Origin: Proales similis
Taxonomy: Eukaryota > Rotifera > Eurotatoria > Ploima > Proalidae
Length of the DNA: 64,000 nt
NCBI GenBank assembly: GCA_019059635.1
Contig: JAGVRJ010000004.1
Coordinates: 1,798,001 to 1,862,000, forward strand
Reading direction: 5' to 3'
In this document: positions 45,595-56,563 of the stretch, piece by piece
Layout of the letters: every line of letters starts with the position of its first letter
Position numbering within the stretch: the first letter of the stretch is position 1
Position numbers and translations under genes: made by a program
Notes under the pieces: model-generated
What the model saw: only the letters and a program-made list of their open reading frames with translations
Databases searched by the model: none
What the model was told of the DNA's origin: nothing

Positions 45595-48022
45595 ATGAGC
45601 ACCGAAGAGGAGCCCAAGCCAGAAGGCAACGATCTACAGCCGCCACAGAGCAGAACGGAGCAGCAGTTTAACGAGGCGTCCGAGACGATTACTCAACTGT
45701 TGCTGCCACCGACCGCGGAGCAAAACGCCGATTTCTCTGCAACTCAACTAGCAGCCGACCAAAGTCAAAACCCGCAAAAGAGTGAAATTAAAAATGAGGA
45801 GCACATCTCGTCCGAGCTATCATCGACAATTCAGGATCCTTCCGGTGCCGCTTGCTCGCCCGTCGAAGAAGTCAAAAGCGACGAGCACCCGTCGAACACG
45901 CCTACGCCCAAGCGGCTTCACGTTTCGAATATCCCATTCAGATTTCGCGATCCGGATCTTCGAGCCATGTTCGGGGTAGGAGCATTAAGACACAGCAGTC
46001 GACTCACTGAAGTTAATTTATGACGTTTTAAAGCAATTCGGAGAAATCCTGGACGTAGAGATCATATTCAACGAACGCGGCTCAAAGGTAAACATCTCGA
46101 GAGCGATGATTTAGAGACTTTTAGTCGATTCAACTCGATCCAATGGGAGCAGGCAGGGCCAGGTACTTTCCAAGCGATATCCGTGAAAATTGTCCGTGTC
46201 CGCACCCGGTCGTTCTAATGCCTGATATTCGCCAGTTCTATCTTCTTGCATCTAAAGCGTGCCCGTGCAAGTCAAGTGTCTCTAGTCTAAGTATCTGTAA
46301 AGTTTTGAGCGCAGGCTAATCCCAACTGCTAGCTTTTCTGACATGTGTACTCGCAGCGTGCACACACACACACACACACAAATCCCTGAAAAGAGCGGAA
46401 ACACATCCACAGTATCTGTTTGCATGCGAATGTTTAGGCCGGCCGCTCTCGGGCAATCTGCTGCCGACTCGTTTCCGCCCTATAAGTTTTAACTAATCAG
46501 TGCTGCTCTATTTGACTAGCTCGTAGCGATTACACTTTGTTTCTAACCAGTAAAACGATTTTGCTCTTCGCTGCGCGCTGACAGGGCCGCCGTGCATGGC
46601 CTTCACGCGCTCAAGTCTCTTTGGTGGCTGTTTTAATAATAAGTGGAGTCCAACGTTTTGCCAATTATCATGATTCTGTTGCTGAATGGCCACGCTGATG
46701 GCGGTTATAGTTATGACCATGTTGGATGACTATTCTGATGATGAAGTTGATGATGATCTGCGTGAGCTGCCTGTTCTCAGTCTAATATATTCCATGTTGC
46801 TTTAGCGCAACGGTCAACACGAAATCAATTTCGCTTCTCTATTTTAACATTTTTTTCTTCTTTTTAATCTTAAAGGGCTTCGGATTTGTCACATTCGCTG
46901 ACAGCGCGGACGCCGAGAAGGCGCGCGAAAGGCTGCATGGCACCATAGTGGAGGGTCGCAAGATCGAAGTAAACAACGCAACAGCCCGGGTCCAGAACTC
47001 CAACCCGTCTTCGGCGTCAGGGCTCAATCGGCTTGGTCTGAAGAACGCCAAGCTCGCTCTGTCCGGTCTTCATCTATACCCTGACTTGGCCGCGTTGGGA
47101 GCCATTCGAGGAATCGGCGCGGGAGCGGCCCTGGCGACGGGGCCCATTCTCTATCGAACTCCGAATGGACAACTTGTGGCAGCCGCACCACAAACGGCCG
47201 CTCAGTCCTTTATGGTTCAGCCGGCCGGTTTGATAAACGGTATTGGGGCAATAAGTGCCGCTCCCAGAGTTGTTTCGCGCCCGAACCCAGTCCAACAGCA
47301 GCAGCAACAACAGCAGCAACAGCAGCAGTTGCTCCAAGCTCAACTCAGCCTAGGCGGTCAACTTGGAGTTTCACTGTCCAATCTCGGCGGAATGCAAGCT
47401 TTAGTAAACGGCTCGGGCCTCTCGTCCATTCAACTGAGCCAGTTGCAGTCAGGACAAGCGAGCGGAATGATGCAAGCGGCGCCAAGTCATCAGGCTTCAG
47501 TCATGAATCGCTCGCAAAGCATTCAGCTCAGCTCTGGCCCGAGCCTGAACGGTCTGAGTGTGGACCAGCTGAATACGCACTATCAGTCATTAGCGAATAT
47601 TGCCAATAAAGTGAGTCCAACGCTGGGCGCGAGCTCAATGTCATCGCCCGGATTGATCAGCGTTAACAACTCGGTGAGCTCGTCAACGTCCGGCTTAGGA
47701 CAAAGTGGCCAACCGAACAGTCAATCGATGAACGGTATTGGACAAGGCCAAAGTCAGGCCAATATTCAGCAGCATTTGGGTGCCGCTAATTCGTATATTC
47801 TAAATCCGAGTCTTCATTCGGCAATGCAAGCGATTCAGTAAGTTTGAACTCGGGCGTCGACTGGCGGGCGATTTTCTCATCAACCGTTCGTTCTTTAGGC
47901 AATTTTATCCAACCGACGCCGCATTGTACAACTCACAGGCACAACAAGCGCAGCAAATCTCTTCGAGTCCAATGATAATACGCGGAGCGGCGACCGGCAA
48001 CTTTCGCTACACTCCCTATTGA
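45595..48022 (+). CDS. RBFOX-type RNA-binding splicing regulator
   Basis: Four coding exons (45595..45975, 46034..46087, 46876..47837, 47899..48022) give 506 residues. The RRM is split over three exons: [62 protein letters not shown] and [14 protein letters not shown]. This is the near-invariant RBFOX RRM, which binds (U)GCAUG to promote or repress exons depending on position. The N-terminus is acidic and disordered; the C-terminus is Gln/Ser/Asn-rich with 12 consecutive Gln (47293-47328) and ends in FRYTPY. The 788-bp intron 2 is the longest in the window. It and the following exon contain TGCATG motifs. A 5' untranslated exon is likely, since an acceptor sits just before the ATG. Confidence 0.95.
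46088..46875 (+). other. 788-bp RBFOX intron with TGCATG motifs
   Basis: TGCATG occurs at 46421-46426 and 46593-46598 in this intron, and at 46934-46939 in the next exon. A (CA)10 run lies at 46361-46381. Other introns in the window are mostly below 90 bp. Confidence 0.85.
46361..46381. repeat. (CA)10 microsatellite
   Basis: Ten CA units inside RBFOX intron 2. Confidence 0.95.
47293..47328 (+). repeat. CAG/CAA repeat encoding Gln12
   Basis: Twelve consecutive Gln codons, mixed CAG and CAA, in the RBFOX C-terminal domain. Confidence 0.95.
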
Positions 48023-48584
48023 GCGATCAATGGGCGTCCAGTCACTCGCCAGGTGAAACAGTGTCCGACCAAAGGCAAACTTGTCTATTTCTCTGATTCT
48101 TCTCGTTGCATACGAGTCTCTTGCTGAGACCGGAACTTGTCAGCACATATCGACCATCACCTAATGCGCCTGTCGTTTTCATGTCAAAGAAAAGCGCATG
48201 CGCTCTCCCTTACTTGGCATTTATTCGCTCCCATCTCAGCTGTTATTTATCATCAGAGTTTTAAAGTATTCAATTGAGACGCCGGCCAAGCAGCTCTCCT
48301 CTAAACTTCTTGCTTTCTAAACCGCAATCACTTTTCTGTGGTGTTTTCTCCGTCTCTTTTTCTTCAATTCGTTTTGAGTGAAACAAGGCATCTGCTGGCC
48401 TATATTGGCCGGCTCGTCGACTGACTAATACTTCTTCTCCAACTGATAGAGATTGAATAAACTCGTTTTGCAAAATCTGTTTAGTCGCTTGTTCGCGCTT
48501 GCGTTTACTATTTATAAATAAAAGAAAAGTCTCAAGTTTGCAGCTAATTTGAATGCTTTTGAATGAAATTGAAGAATGCGGCTG
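48023..48584. other. Convergent 3' region
   Basis: This 562-bp stretch separates RBFOX (+) and the protease homologue (-). It is mostly RBFOX 3' UTR, with an AATAAA near 48517. No coding feature is supported. Confidence 0.6.
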
Positions 48585-49947
48585 TCATTTGTTTTGGTTA
48601 ATCCAGTTAATATAGCTGCTCAGGCGAATATAGACGCTAGGACAACGTTGGGAAGTAGAATTGAGAATTGAAGCCAACAAAAGAAAATAAATAGTTCACC
48701 TGGGAGCATTATCCTGGGCACAACTCGAGCTGAAAGAGAGCAGTCCGACGACCATGAATTTCTCCGAGTTGCTCATCGTCTCCTTGACGAAGAGCGGGCT
48801 TCCGTAGTCGCCTTTTAGAGAAATTCTCATTTCGACCTGAGCTCAATGGCGAGAATCAATCACGGCATATACCAACACAGGATGCGCTTGCTGCCGCTGT
48901 GTCGGGCTCGCCGGCGCAGAACTGCAATGAAGAGTCAGTTGGCTTCATCCATGAGCCTGTGCACATGCTGTCGTTGAATATCTGCAGCTCGATGTTGTTG
49001 AATTTAAATGAGAAACTGTTATGGCCATGCGTTTTGCTGGCATGCATGCTAGAACCGTAGCCAGCTGTCCAAGCCGACTCGTCCATGTCGGGTTCAATCG
49101 CACCCGAGGCTGGCAAACAGGCGAGCTGTGTATACCGGTCGAGCTGCACTTGGTCCCTGAGCTTCAGAATGGCCAGGTCGTTGGCCAGCGAGCTCTCGTC
49201 ATACGCTTGATGCTATAGCAGAAGATAATAGCAGCAGCAGTAGAGTCAAGGTTAAGAGTGAACCACTTACGAATAAAACGTCAGAGACTGCATACGGCTT
49301 GGACGGAGTGATTGGAAATGCTCCATAGTGAAAGTCATGGGGCGCCACCATAACACTTATAATGGAGCCAAAAGTCGGATGGAACTCATTTGGCACCACT
49401 GGAATCTCGTATGTGACTCCGGCAAAAGTTTCTTCAAACGAGCGAATGCAATGAACTGCGGTTAGCACCGTCTGCCGGTCAATCAGAACTCCGCCACATG
49501 ACCGCGACTTGTGAGTCAAATAAGTTTCATTGCCCACGTTTAATACAGAGCTGTAGCGCATGTAGATCGAAACTGTAGAGGGCCAGCTTCCCACTACGAC
49601 GCTGCTAGACGAGCGGTTCACGTTCGGTGTGATATAAGAAAGGCCGCATTCGTCGCAGTAATTCACTCCGTCTCCGTTAAACTCGGGCTTGCAAGTGCAT
49701 TGGGGAGCGAACGCCTGATTCACACAGACTGCGTTCGGATGGCAGCTGACGTAAACACAAGGACCTAAGGGCGATCGTTTTAAAAATCGAAAAGGCTTTT
49801 GTCAAAATACTGTTTACTGGCCGCGCCAAGGATGAGCAGAATGAGTCCGGCAAGGCCGACAATGCCAGCGCCAATTGAGACTGCAACGCCTATTCCGATT
49901 TTCAACGCATTGCTCGGTTCGGTTGGATCAGGAGAGACTTTGCTCAT
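48585..49947 (-). CDS. Type II membrane serine-protease homologue, inactive
   Basis: Five exons (49818..49947, 49271..49764, 48873..49212, 48700..48811, 48585..48636) give 375 residues. A short cytosolic N-terminus, a TM segment (IGIGVAVSIGAGIVGLAGLI) and an EGF-like module (CHPNAVC..CTCKPEFNGDGVNYC) precede an S1 domain. His (LTAVHC) and Asp (NDLAILKL) of the triad are present. The GDSGGP motif reads GDYGSPL: the catalytic Ser is Tyr, and the residue at the base of the S1 pocket (chymotrypsin 189) appears to be Ala. The domain ends with SVYIRLSSYINWI, typical of S1. It should therefore be a non-catalytic serine protease homologue, perhaps a binding or cofactor protein at the cell surface. 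The exon that carries GDYGSPL is well phased on both sides. Confidence 0.88.
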
Positions 49948-50540
49948 TGTTAAAGATTTTTCGATTCACAACTGTGAGATGATTTTCTTCTTTTGCATTT
50001 TGATTTCGGAGCCCTGACTTAAATAGAAGTGGATTTACGGCAATTTTTCGCTCGACAGCAACATCCAATTTTTCTTTTGACTTGTTTTTACTGAAATATT
50101 CGGAAAAAAACTGGTTTCAGTTACGAAGCGAAATTCGAAAGCCCAAGCTTGAGTTGACGCACGTTTCTGCTCAGCGGGCAGGCAGGCAGGCAGCAGGCAA
50201 ATAGGCGAAGCAAATGAGCGTCAATTAATTAATCTGTGGCCCGCTAGCCTGAAGACGTTTGCCGGGTCGATTGGCGCTCGGCAACAAAGTTCTGATTGGA
50301 TGGTTGAATTATGCTAATGCGATGAAGGAGAAGATCGCGTCCCGTTTGCAACGAGGGTTCGGCCGAGTCGCTCAAGTGGCAAGCGAATAAGCAGTAGAAT
50401 AAGCAACAGCCACGGCGCAAATATCAGACGCAACCTAGACCTCGAGCGCTTCGACACTACAGTTCGGATTGAAGCTGGCACCAGAAAGAGAAGAAGCACA
50501 TCTTTGAGCTGCCACTGCTGCTAGCCAAGTCACGCCGAGA
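49948..50540. other. Divergent intergenic region
   Basis: This 593-bp stretch separates the protease homologue (-) and the phosphatase gene (+). A GGCA/GCAG repeat occurs near 50181. No other feature is seen. Confidence 0.55.
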
Positions 50541-51764
50541 ATGCAATCGATAGTGATTAGGGGCGGCAAAAAGGCCGCGGTCGCCGGCAGTAAACGAAGC
50601 TCGCTACGAGCGCCAAGTCGAACTGCGGCATCATTGGCCGTCGCTCGGCCAAATGAGCTGAGCGGCCGCTCTGACATTGGCACATGGGACGAGAAGACTT
50701 TCAACTGGCTGCTCACTCTAAATAGGCGCCTGGTGGGCATGCTGGGCGTCACGGAACAACGCAACGAACAAAATGAAATTCCTCTATCGACTCCATCAAG
50801 AATCGTCTCGTTTATTCGAGGCCTATTCACAACAAGCTTGCCGTCCATTGCGCCTGTCTCTGCAGTCAGCTCTGCAGTGGCAGGCAACATGTCGAGCCTT
50901 CAACTAGTTACTGCACATGCTGGATACTCGTGCGAGCGGCGGGATGCCCTCATGGGTAAGAAGCTGGGCAGTGCGGTGGTCGGCGACGACGCTTGGTTCA
51001 TAGCGAGCGGCTCTCGACATGTGCACGCGATGGGCGTGGCGGACGGTGTCGGCGGCTGGCACGAGCTCGGCGTCGACCCGTCCAAGTTTGCATCTAAGCT
51101 GATGCGCACATGCGAGCGCCTGGTCAACGAGCAGCACGAGTCGCTTGAGAGCAAATTTGCCGGCGATCAGGAAAGATCTGCGCTCGACCTTCTTGAGCAG
51201 AGCTATGAGACCCTCCGCGAGGACAAGGAGCACGGCGCTTCCTACACCGGCTCAAGCACCGCGTGTCTGGTCGTATTCCAGCGGCACACAAGACGACTGC
51301 ACACCGCCAATCTGGGCGACAGTGGCTTTGTCGTCGTGCGCAACAACAAGATCATTCATCGCTCTCATGAACAGCAGCACTATTTCAACTCTCCTTACCA
51401 GCTGGCCATACTGCCCGTGCACACTGCGTTCGACTTGATCAGCGATCGCCCCAGTGCGGCGCTTACGTCAAGCATTCAGCTGAGAGAAGGTGACCTGATT
51501 GTGATCGGCACTGACGGCCTATGGGACAATGTGAGCGACAAGCAGCTCTTGCTCGAGATCCGCAACGTCTGCTCACAGACCGACGATCTGCAGCAGGTGG
51601 CCGAACGCATTGCTCACAAGGCCGCTCAGCTCGCTCTTGATCCCAATCATCTCTCTCCGTTTGCAATGGCCGCCAGACAGGCTGGCATTGAGGGGATGTG
51701 CGGCGGCAAGCCGGACGACGTCACGGTTCTCATCGCCCGCGTCACTTATCCTTCCTCGTCATAG
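50541..51764 (+). CDS. PPTC7-like PP2C phosphatase, mitochondrial
   Basis: One exon, 407 residues. The N-terminus (MQSIVIRGGKKAAVAGSK, rich in Arg/Ser/Ala) is a plausible mitochondrial targeting sequence. PP2C metal-site motifs are MGVADGVGGW, GSSTACLVV with NLGDSGF, and VIGTDGLWDNVSD, ending in GGKPDDVTVLIARV. The DGVGGW..GVDPSKFA and RQAGIEGMCGGKPDDVTV blocks identify the PTC7 group. In yeast and mammals PTC7/PPTC7 dephosphorylates mitochondrial proteins, supports coenzyme Q synthesis, and limits BNIP3/NIX mitophagy. An N-terminal extension of about 110 residues before the catalytic core is longer than in human PPTC7 and shows no domain. Confidence 0.93.
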   Translation: MQSIVIRGGKKAAVAGSKRSSLRAPSRTAASLAVARPNELSGRSDIGTWDEKTFNWLLTLNRRLVGMLGVTEQRNEQNEIPLSTPSRIVSFIRGLFTTSLPSIAPVSAVSSAVAGNMSSLQLVTAHAGYSCERRDALMGKKLGSAVVGDDAWFIASGSRHVHAMGVADGVGGWHELGVDPSKFASKLMRTCERLVNEQHESLESKFAGDQERSALDLLEQSYETLREDKEHGASYTGSSTACLVVFQRHTRRLHTANLGDSGFVVVRNNKIIHRSHEQQHYFNSPYQLAILPVHTAFDLISDRPSAALTSSIQLREGDLIVIGTDGLWDNVSDKQLLLEIRNVCSQTDDLQQVAERIAHKAAQLALDPNHLSPFAMAARQAGIEGMCGGKPDDVTVLIARVTYPSSS

Positions 51765-52601
51765 CCAACCAATTGTTCTCTTCTGAATCAACATTTTTGC
51801 AGCTGTTTCAGATTTTGTTCTCTTTACTTGATTTTCCTAATTACCGCCTTTTTGCCCTCATGCGCAAGTTCCCTTTAATCTCCTGCAACTGAACATTTTC
51901 GATTCAAAATTCTGTGCTCTGTTTTTGTTCTTTCGTATTTGCTTCGATTGTGTTTATACAAATGAGGAAATGTGTAAAAATGGAATAAAAAACATTTTGA
52001 GTTGTTTGCCCCTCCTGAGAATGCATATTTGCGTCCTTGAAGTATCCAGGCAAAGAAGAAGAAGAAGAAGATTAGAGGGAGAAAGAGAGAATAGAGAAGA
52101 TTTACCTCATTGAGGCTCAACTCGTGGTGGAAGTCGGCGATTAGAGAGTGAAGCTGTTGATAACTTTGACGACAGCGCACAGAATGATCGAGCAGAAAAA
52201 ATGACGATGAAACAAAGTTGAGCGCTTTTGACGTCTGAGTCTTGCGTGCACATGCAATTGTTGGTATCAAAGTTGAGGGTTGTGTTGCCAAGCGCCAGCA
52301 ATTGATAAGCCCGCCGCCGAGATAGGTGCTGGTCTCGAGAAGAGCAGTTTGTGTTAATTGATTGGATAAACAGCGTCTCAGAGCAATGATAATGATGTGC
52401 GAAGAAGAGCAAGAGCGTTGCGCAACTCCACAATAGAAGCTCTTAAAGGCAGATTATTTCCCTGGCAACATGCGTGACCAGCTTCGAAATCAGATAAGAT
52501 GCGCTCCCTATATAAAGCAAATGATAGTTGGCGTTTTAATACACTCGCGCGTCTTGTTGAATTATTCTCGAATCGAAGGCGAGACGAACAATCGAATAGA
52601 A
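51765..52601. other. Intergenic spacer with AGA repeat
   Basis: This 837-bp stretch separates the phosphatase and mucin-like genes (both +). An AATAAA near 51985 fits the phosphatase 3' end. An (AGA)n run lies at about 52053-52070. A minus-strand open frame near 52110-52290 ends at a possible donor but lacks other support. Confidence 0.55.
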
Positions 52602-53535
52602 ATGGTAAAAATCTTATCAATTTTTGCAGGTAGTTGCCGCTTTAAACTGAATCAGAGCATCAAAAACTTAATCTGATCTTATCACTTGAACAGTGGCCAT
52701 TGTCTGCCTACTTTCAATGAAATGCGTTCAAGTCAACGCAGAGTATTTTGTTGATCAGGAGGGATCAAATGAGGAATACACTTTTACCGTAGAGACAAGC
52801 TCGTGGCCATCAGAGACCGTTACCAGTCCAGAAGCAGAAACGTCATCTGCAACGCAATCGACAGGAAGCACAGCAACAGAGAACGCTACTGACACTACAG
52901 CAGCAACCTTGATATCGAGTTTACCTTCGACAATTGTGAGCTCAATCGCTTCGACTGGCACAGATTCAAACACTGACTCGCCTTCTATTACATCGGAAGA
53001 GTCGAGCAGTAGCGTGCCAATTACAGTTCAGGACACAACAGAGAGCCCAGATATCGAGACGTCGAGCTCAGCGGCCGAAACCACCACAGAAGAAGCCGAG
53101 GAACGTACCACGTCCGAATCGAGTTTGGAAGAAACCACCTCACAAGAGACTAATGGCAGTACGGAAATAGTAACCAACGAAAATAAGAGCACTCAGAGCA
53201 GCAAATCGCCTGAATTGAGCACGGAATCTACTACTGGTCATAAGACATCTGAAAAAGTCACAGTCTCTACTGCAGTCGTTGAAACGACCGAGAGAGAGGA
53301 CCTGAATGGTACCATACCGGAGCCAGACGGACCAGGCGGCGGAGCTAGTGTTTGGGTGATCGTTGGTGCATCGCTCGGAGGTGTTGTTGTCTTGGCTTCG
53401 GTTGTCGGATTGGCCTATTACTTGATGAAGGGATCGAAGAGCGCCGATATCTATCCGGACGATGATGACGAAGAGGATGCCAACTCGCTCCAAATGCGTC
53501 CGACAAGTTCAAACAGCTACCGTAGCCGCGTCTAA
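52602..53535 (+). CDS. Mucin-like single-pass membrane protein
   Basis: Two exons (52602..52629, 52694..53535) give 289 residues. Splicing joins MVKILSIFA to VAIVCLLSMKCVQVNA, forming a complete signal peptide. The ectodomain of about 200 residues is over half Ser/Thr/Glu (TSSATQSTGSTATENAT, ETTTEEAEERTTSESS), so it is expected to be heavily O-glycosylated. A TM segment (VWVIVGASLGGVVVLASVVG) follows, then a short tail with an acidic DDDDEEDA run and serines. No folded domain is visible. It is probably a surface glycocalyx or adhesion component. Such proteins are defined by composition, so orthology cannot be inferred. Confidence 0.82.
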
Positions 53536-54279
53536 TTTCACTTGCTTACGTGAAAGTCTGCGGACATCTGTTTGTGTGAATGTGCAGATCGCATCTTAAA
53601 CGAGACCTAAAGTGCATTTTTTATATGTTTAACTTGAAACATGATTTCTTTTTAAAGTTAGAACCGCTTTTCTTCGCGACCAGACCAGAGTGTGAACAGA
53701 AATCGTTACTCGTTGCTTTGTCGTTGACAGGCTTGAGCAGTTGTTTGACAGACATGTCGCCGAGAAACGTTTGTTCTTGTAAACGATTGCATGAAATTTT
53801 TATTGGAATTCTCGAGTTCTGCTTTTTTAAATAAGAAGAAGAATAGTAATGCTTACTTTATGATAATAATGAAAACGGTAATGAAATAGAGACGAACGGA
53901 AGAGATAAAACTAATGAGAACAATAAATATATGGAGGAGCTGCGTCTTGCTATCCTCAGCGCTTCATTCGCTTTCTGAGACATTGCAAAGGCATCTCCTC
54001 GTTCTTCTGTTGAGTGCTTGCGTTTAGGGCAGAATGGGGAGAGGAATGGCGTTCGATCAAGTGAGATATTGAGAAAACATACAACAGACAGACAGAACGG
54101 AAAAGAGATCTGCGACAGATTTCATAAAGAGCTCAACTCTACTTCTTTGTGAAATGGATTATTCTATAAGAGCAGCTGAATTTCGTTAGGCAGGAGAGCA
54201 GAGTCAGATCGAATGGCGGCCGGCTAATCGTCCGAGGCCGAAATTCCTTTCACTTGTCCCTGAGTGATTTCCTACGAAT
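53536..54279. other. Convergent 3' region
   Basis: This 744-bp stretch separates the mucin-like gene (+) and PITP copy A (-). AT-rich with AATAAATAT near 53920. No coding feature is supported. Confidence 0.55.
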
Positions 54280-55575
54280 TCAATTGAACACTTGTGCTAT
54301 TCGAATGTTCGGGTTGTTGTCAGCTTCGCTTACACTGTCGAGTTGTTTTTTCACTTCTTCTTCTATTCGCCGGATGTCTTGCATGGTCAGTCCGTGCCAT
54401 TCGTCCATCCAGCAGAAGAGCTGACGGTGGAAGTTGGTGAACAAGCGTCGCTCACTCTGCCATCATTGAATTAAGTATTCTACTAAATGTTGTTTTTTTG
54501 AACCAGTGACTTACACTTTGGATGAACTTTTCGGCTTTTCCCTGCAGACCGAACCATTTAAATTCGCACGTGACTAGCTTGTAGCAGCACATGATCGGCT
54601 GCGTGCTGCCCTGCCAGTTTTGTCCGAGCGGACCACGACCAGTCTTGGCCGATTTGAATCTGCTGGGGTCTTCTTCTTCTTTGTAGTCCTTTCAGTAAGT
54701 GACAGTTTGAGCGAATTGTAATTCCGGGCTTATTTAAAAGAAGCGCTTACGCCGGCCGAGACCGGATCGTTGGCAATGTCAATATAAATAAGTTCACGTT
54801 TGCTGAGTTGGTCCTTGCTCAGGTTGAAGGGCTTCAAAACGAGCACAAGTCGCCATGGTTGAGCATTAGATATTTGCTCAACTGCTTGAGACTGTTGGGT
54901 GGCGAACTTACATTCTCCTGCTTGCCATTGTCTTGAACGTGCAACGATTCAATTTTAATGAAAAAGTTCTCCTTCATGTAGCCGGGATTCTGCACAAGTC
55001 GAATGAGAAAACGATCCAATTAAGGTGGCCAACGCAATAAAGAATTGACTACTTACGTTAATGACTGTTCGGCAGTATGGATAAGCATTCCAGGCTTCTT
55101 CGTGGAATTCGAGCGTTCCTTTGGGGGCGATCTTCCTTACCCACCAGGGCACCTTGCTTGAGAGGCGAGCGCATTTAGCCACGAGCTGATCGTTCGATTT
55201 TGACCGCCATGATGAGCGCTCACTCACCTGGCCACTTTGTAAATCTTGTGAGTATATTGACCTTCGCTGAAATCGGCAAAGAGATCGGTTTTGCCCGTGA
55301 ACGGCTCATTCTTCAACACAACAATGCCTTCACCACCGCCCGTGTTCTCTTTGCTCGCTTTGGCCACCGACCACAGCTGAGCAACTTGATACTTTAAATT
55401 TGGAAGAAACAACAAGAAGAACAAGATTAGAATGACGAAAAGAGAGTGCAAATAAGTGAAGTAAATGTAACCTCTTCGACGGTCATTGGCAATATCACGC
55501 GGCTAATAAGTTTGAATAAAAAGGGATGCGAAGCGGACAAGGCCAACCGAATACTCACAATTCTTTGATCAACAT
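54280..55575 (-). CDS. Phosphatidylinositol transfer protein, copy A
   Basis: Eight exons (55559..55575, 55472..55502, 55228..55391, 55057..55156, 54912..54989, 54751..54831, 54515..54688, 54280..54456) give 273 residues, the usual class I length. PITPs exchange phosphatidylinositol for phosphatidylcholine between membranes and feed phosphoinositide signalling. Family blocks are [85 protein letters not shown] (PKC-site region), [16 protein letters not shown] and [18 protein letters not shown]. Lipid-contact residues lie in these blocks. It is the downstream copy of a tandem pair; exon lengths 1-7 equal those of copy B. Confidence 0.95.
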
Positions 55576-56563
55576 GACTAAATACGCAAAGTTGACTTGG
55601 ACTGACTTGGCGATTTAAAAATCTAAATGCAAGAGAAATGAAGGAGAGTTAGAAGAATGAGAGAAGAAACCACAACAGCATCGATGACAACAAGGAAACA
55701 GAACAAGTTTCCCAGCCAAACAAAGCTTCTGCTCGAAGAGGCAAGCAGAGAAACAGAGCGCAAAGAGGCAAGCAACAACCACAAAAGAATAAACAAACGT
55801 CGCTGTGAAATAAGTATTGAAACTGGTTTATTTAGAGCTAGTTTAATTAATTTCAAGACACATAGAGCATGAGAGCAAGAGAGCGATCGAGCGAAATAGA
55901 GAGATAGAGAGGGCGGGGAAGGAGAAAAGGATGAGCATAGAAAAGAGTCGGCTTTTGAATCAGTGGTTGAAGTAAACAAAGGCAAAATGAGTATGAATAG
56001 GCGATGACAAGTTTAAAAATGCTCGGTTTTGAATGCTAAAATTGAAGAATTAATGGAATGCAATTAATTATTGATTGGCCACGACCGGTGGCAATGTTGC
56101 ACGACCGGCTAAGCATCAAGACAGTTTTGGCACTGCTCGGCCTATCAGAAATGTTGAATATAAAAATGCGAACCACTGAGAGGAAATAAAATAATCGGCC
56201 GATTAGAAATAATTTCAAAGAATTGAATATTGCATGTCGATTGCGAGTGGACGAGAGTAAAAGCAAAGAGAATAAGTGAGAGAGAATCGAAGAGAGCGAA
56301 ATTAAAACTACTCTTGTTTCGGAGAGAAATGTCCAGCGATAATTATAAATAATGACGCGAGCGAGCTTCATCTGTCTTCTTATAAATAAAAATAGCCATC
56401 GATTGCGATGGGAATGGAAATTCGATCGGTGGATACATTGGTGGTGGTAGTGGCGGCGTTTGTTGGGTTATTGCAGAAGCTGGCTGCTATGCTACTGCGT
56501 TTCGTCGATAAAATTGCTGAAAAGAGACGATGCAGTTCTACTCCTCGTCACCGCACTTATCAC
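55576..56563. other. Spacer between PITP copies
   Basis: This 988-bp stretch lies between copy B (upstream) and copy A (downstream) on the minus strand. It holds the promoter of copy A and the 3' UTR of copy B. No feature other than purine-rich tracts (near 55895) is seen. Confidence 0.6.

Noticed and set aside
51875-52291. Minus-strand frame with a plausible helix (LIADFHHELSLNE) before a possible donor
   Set aside because: No acceptor-linked next exon, start or family signal could be found; it lies in the spacer between two plus-strand genes.
55623-55985. Minus-strand 120-residue hydrophobic frame between the PITP copies
   Set aside because: Arises from a pyrimidine-rich stretch; lies in the promoter of copy A and has no signal beyond composition.
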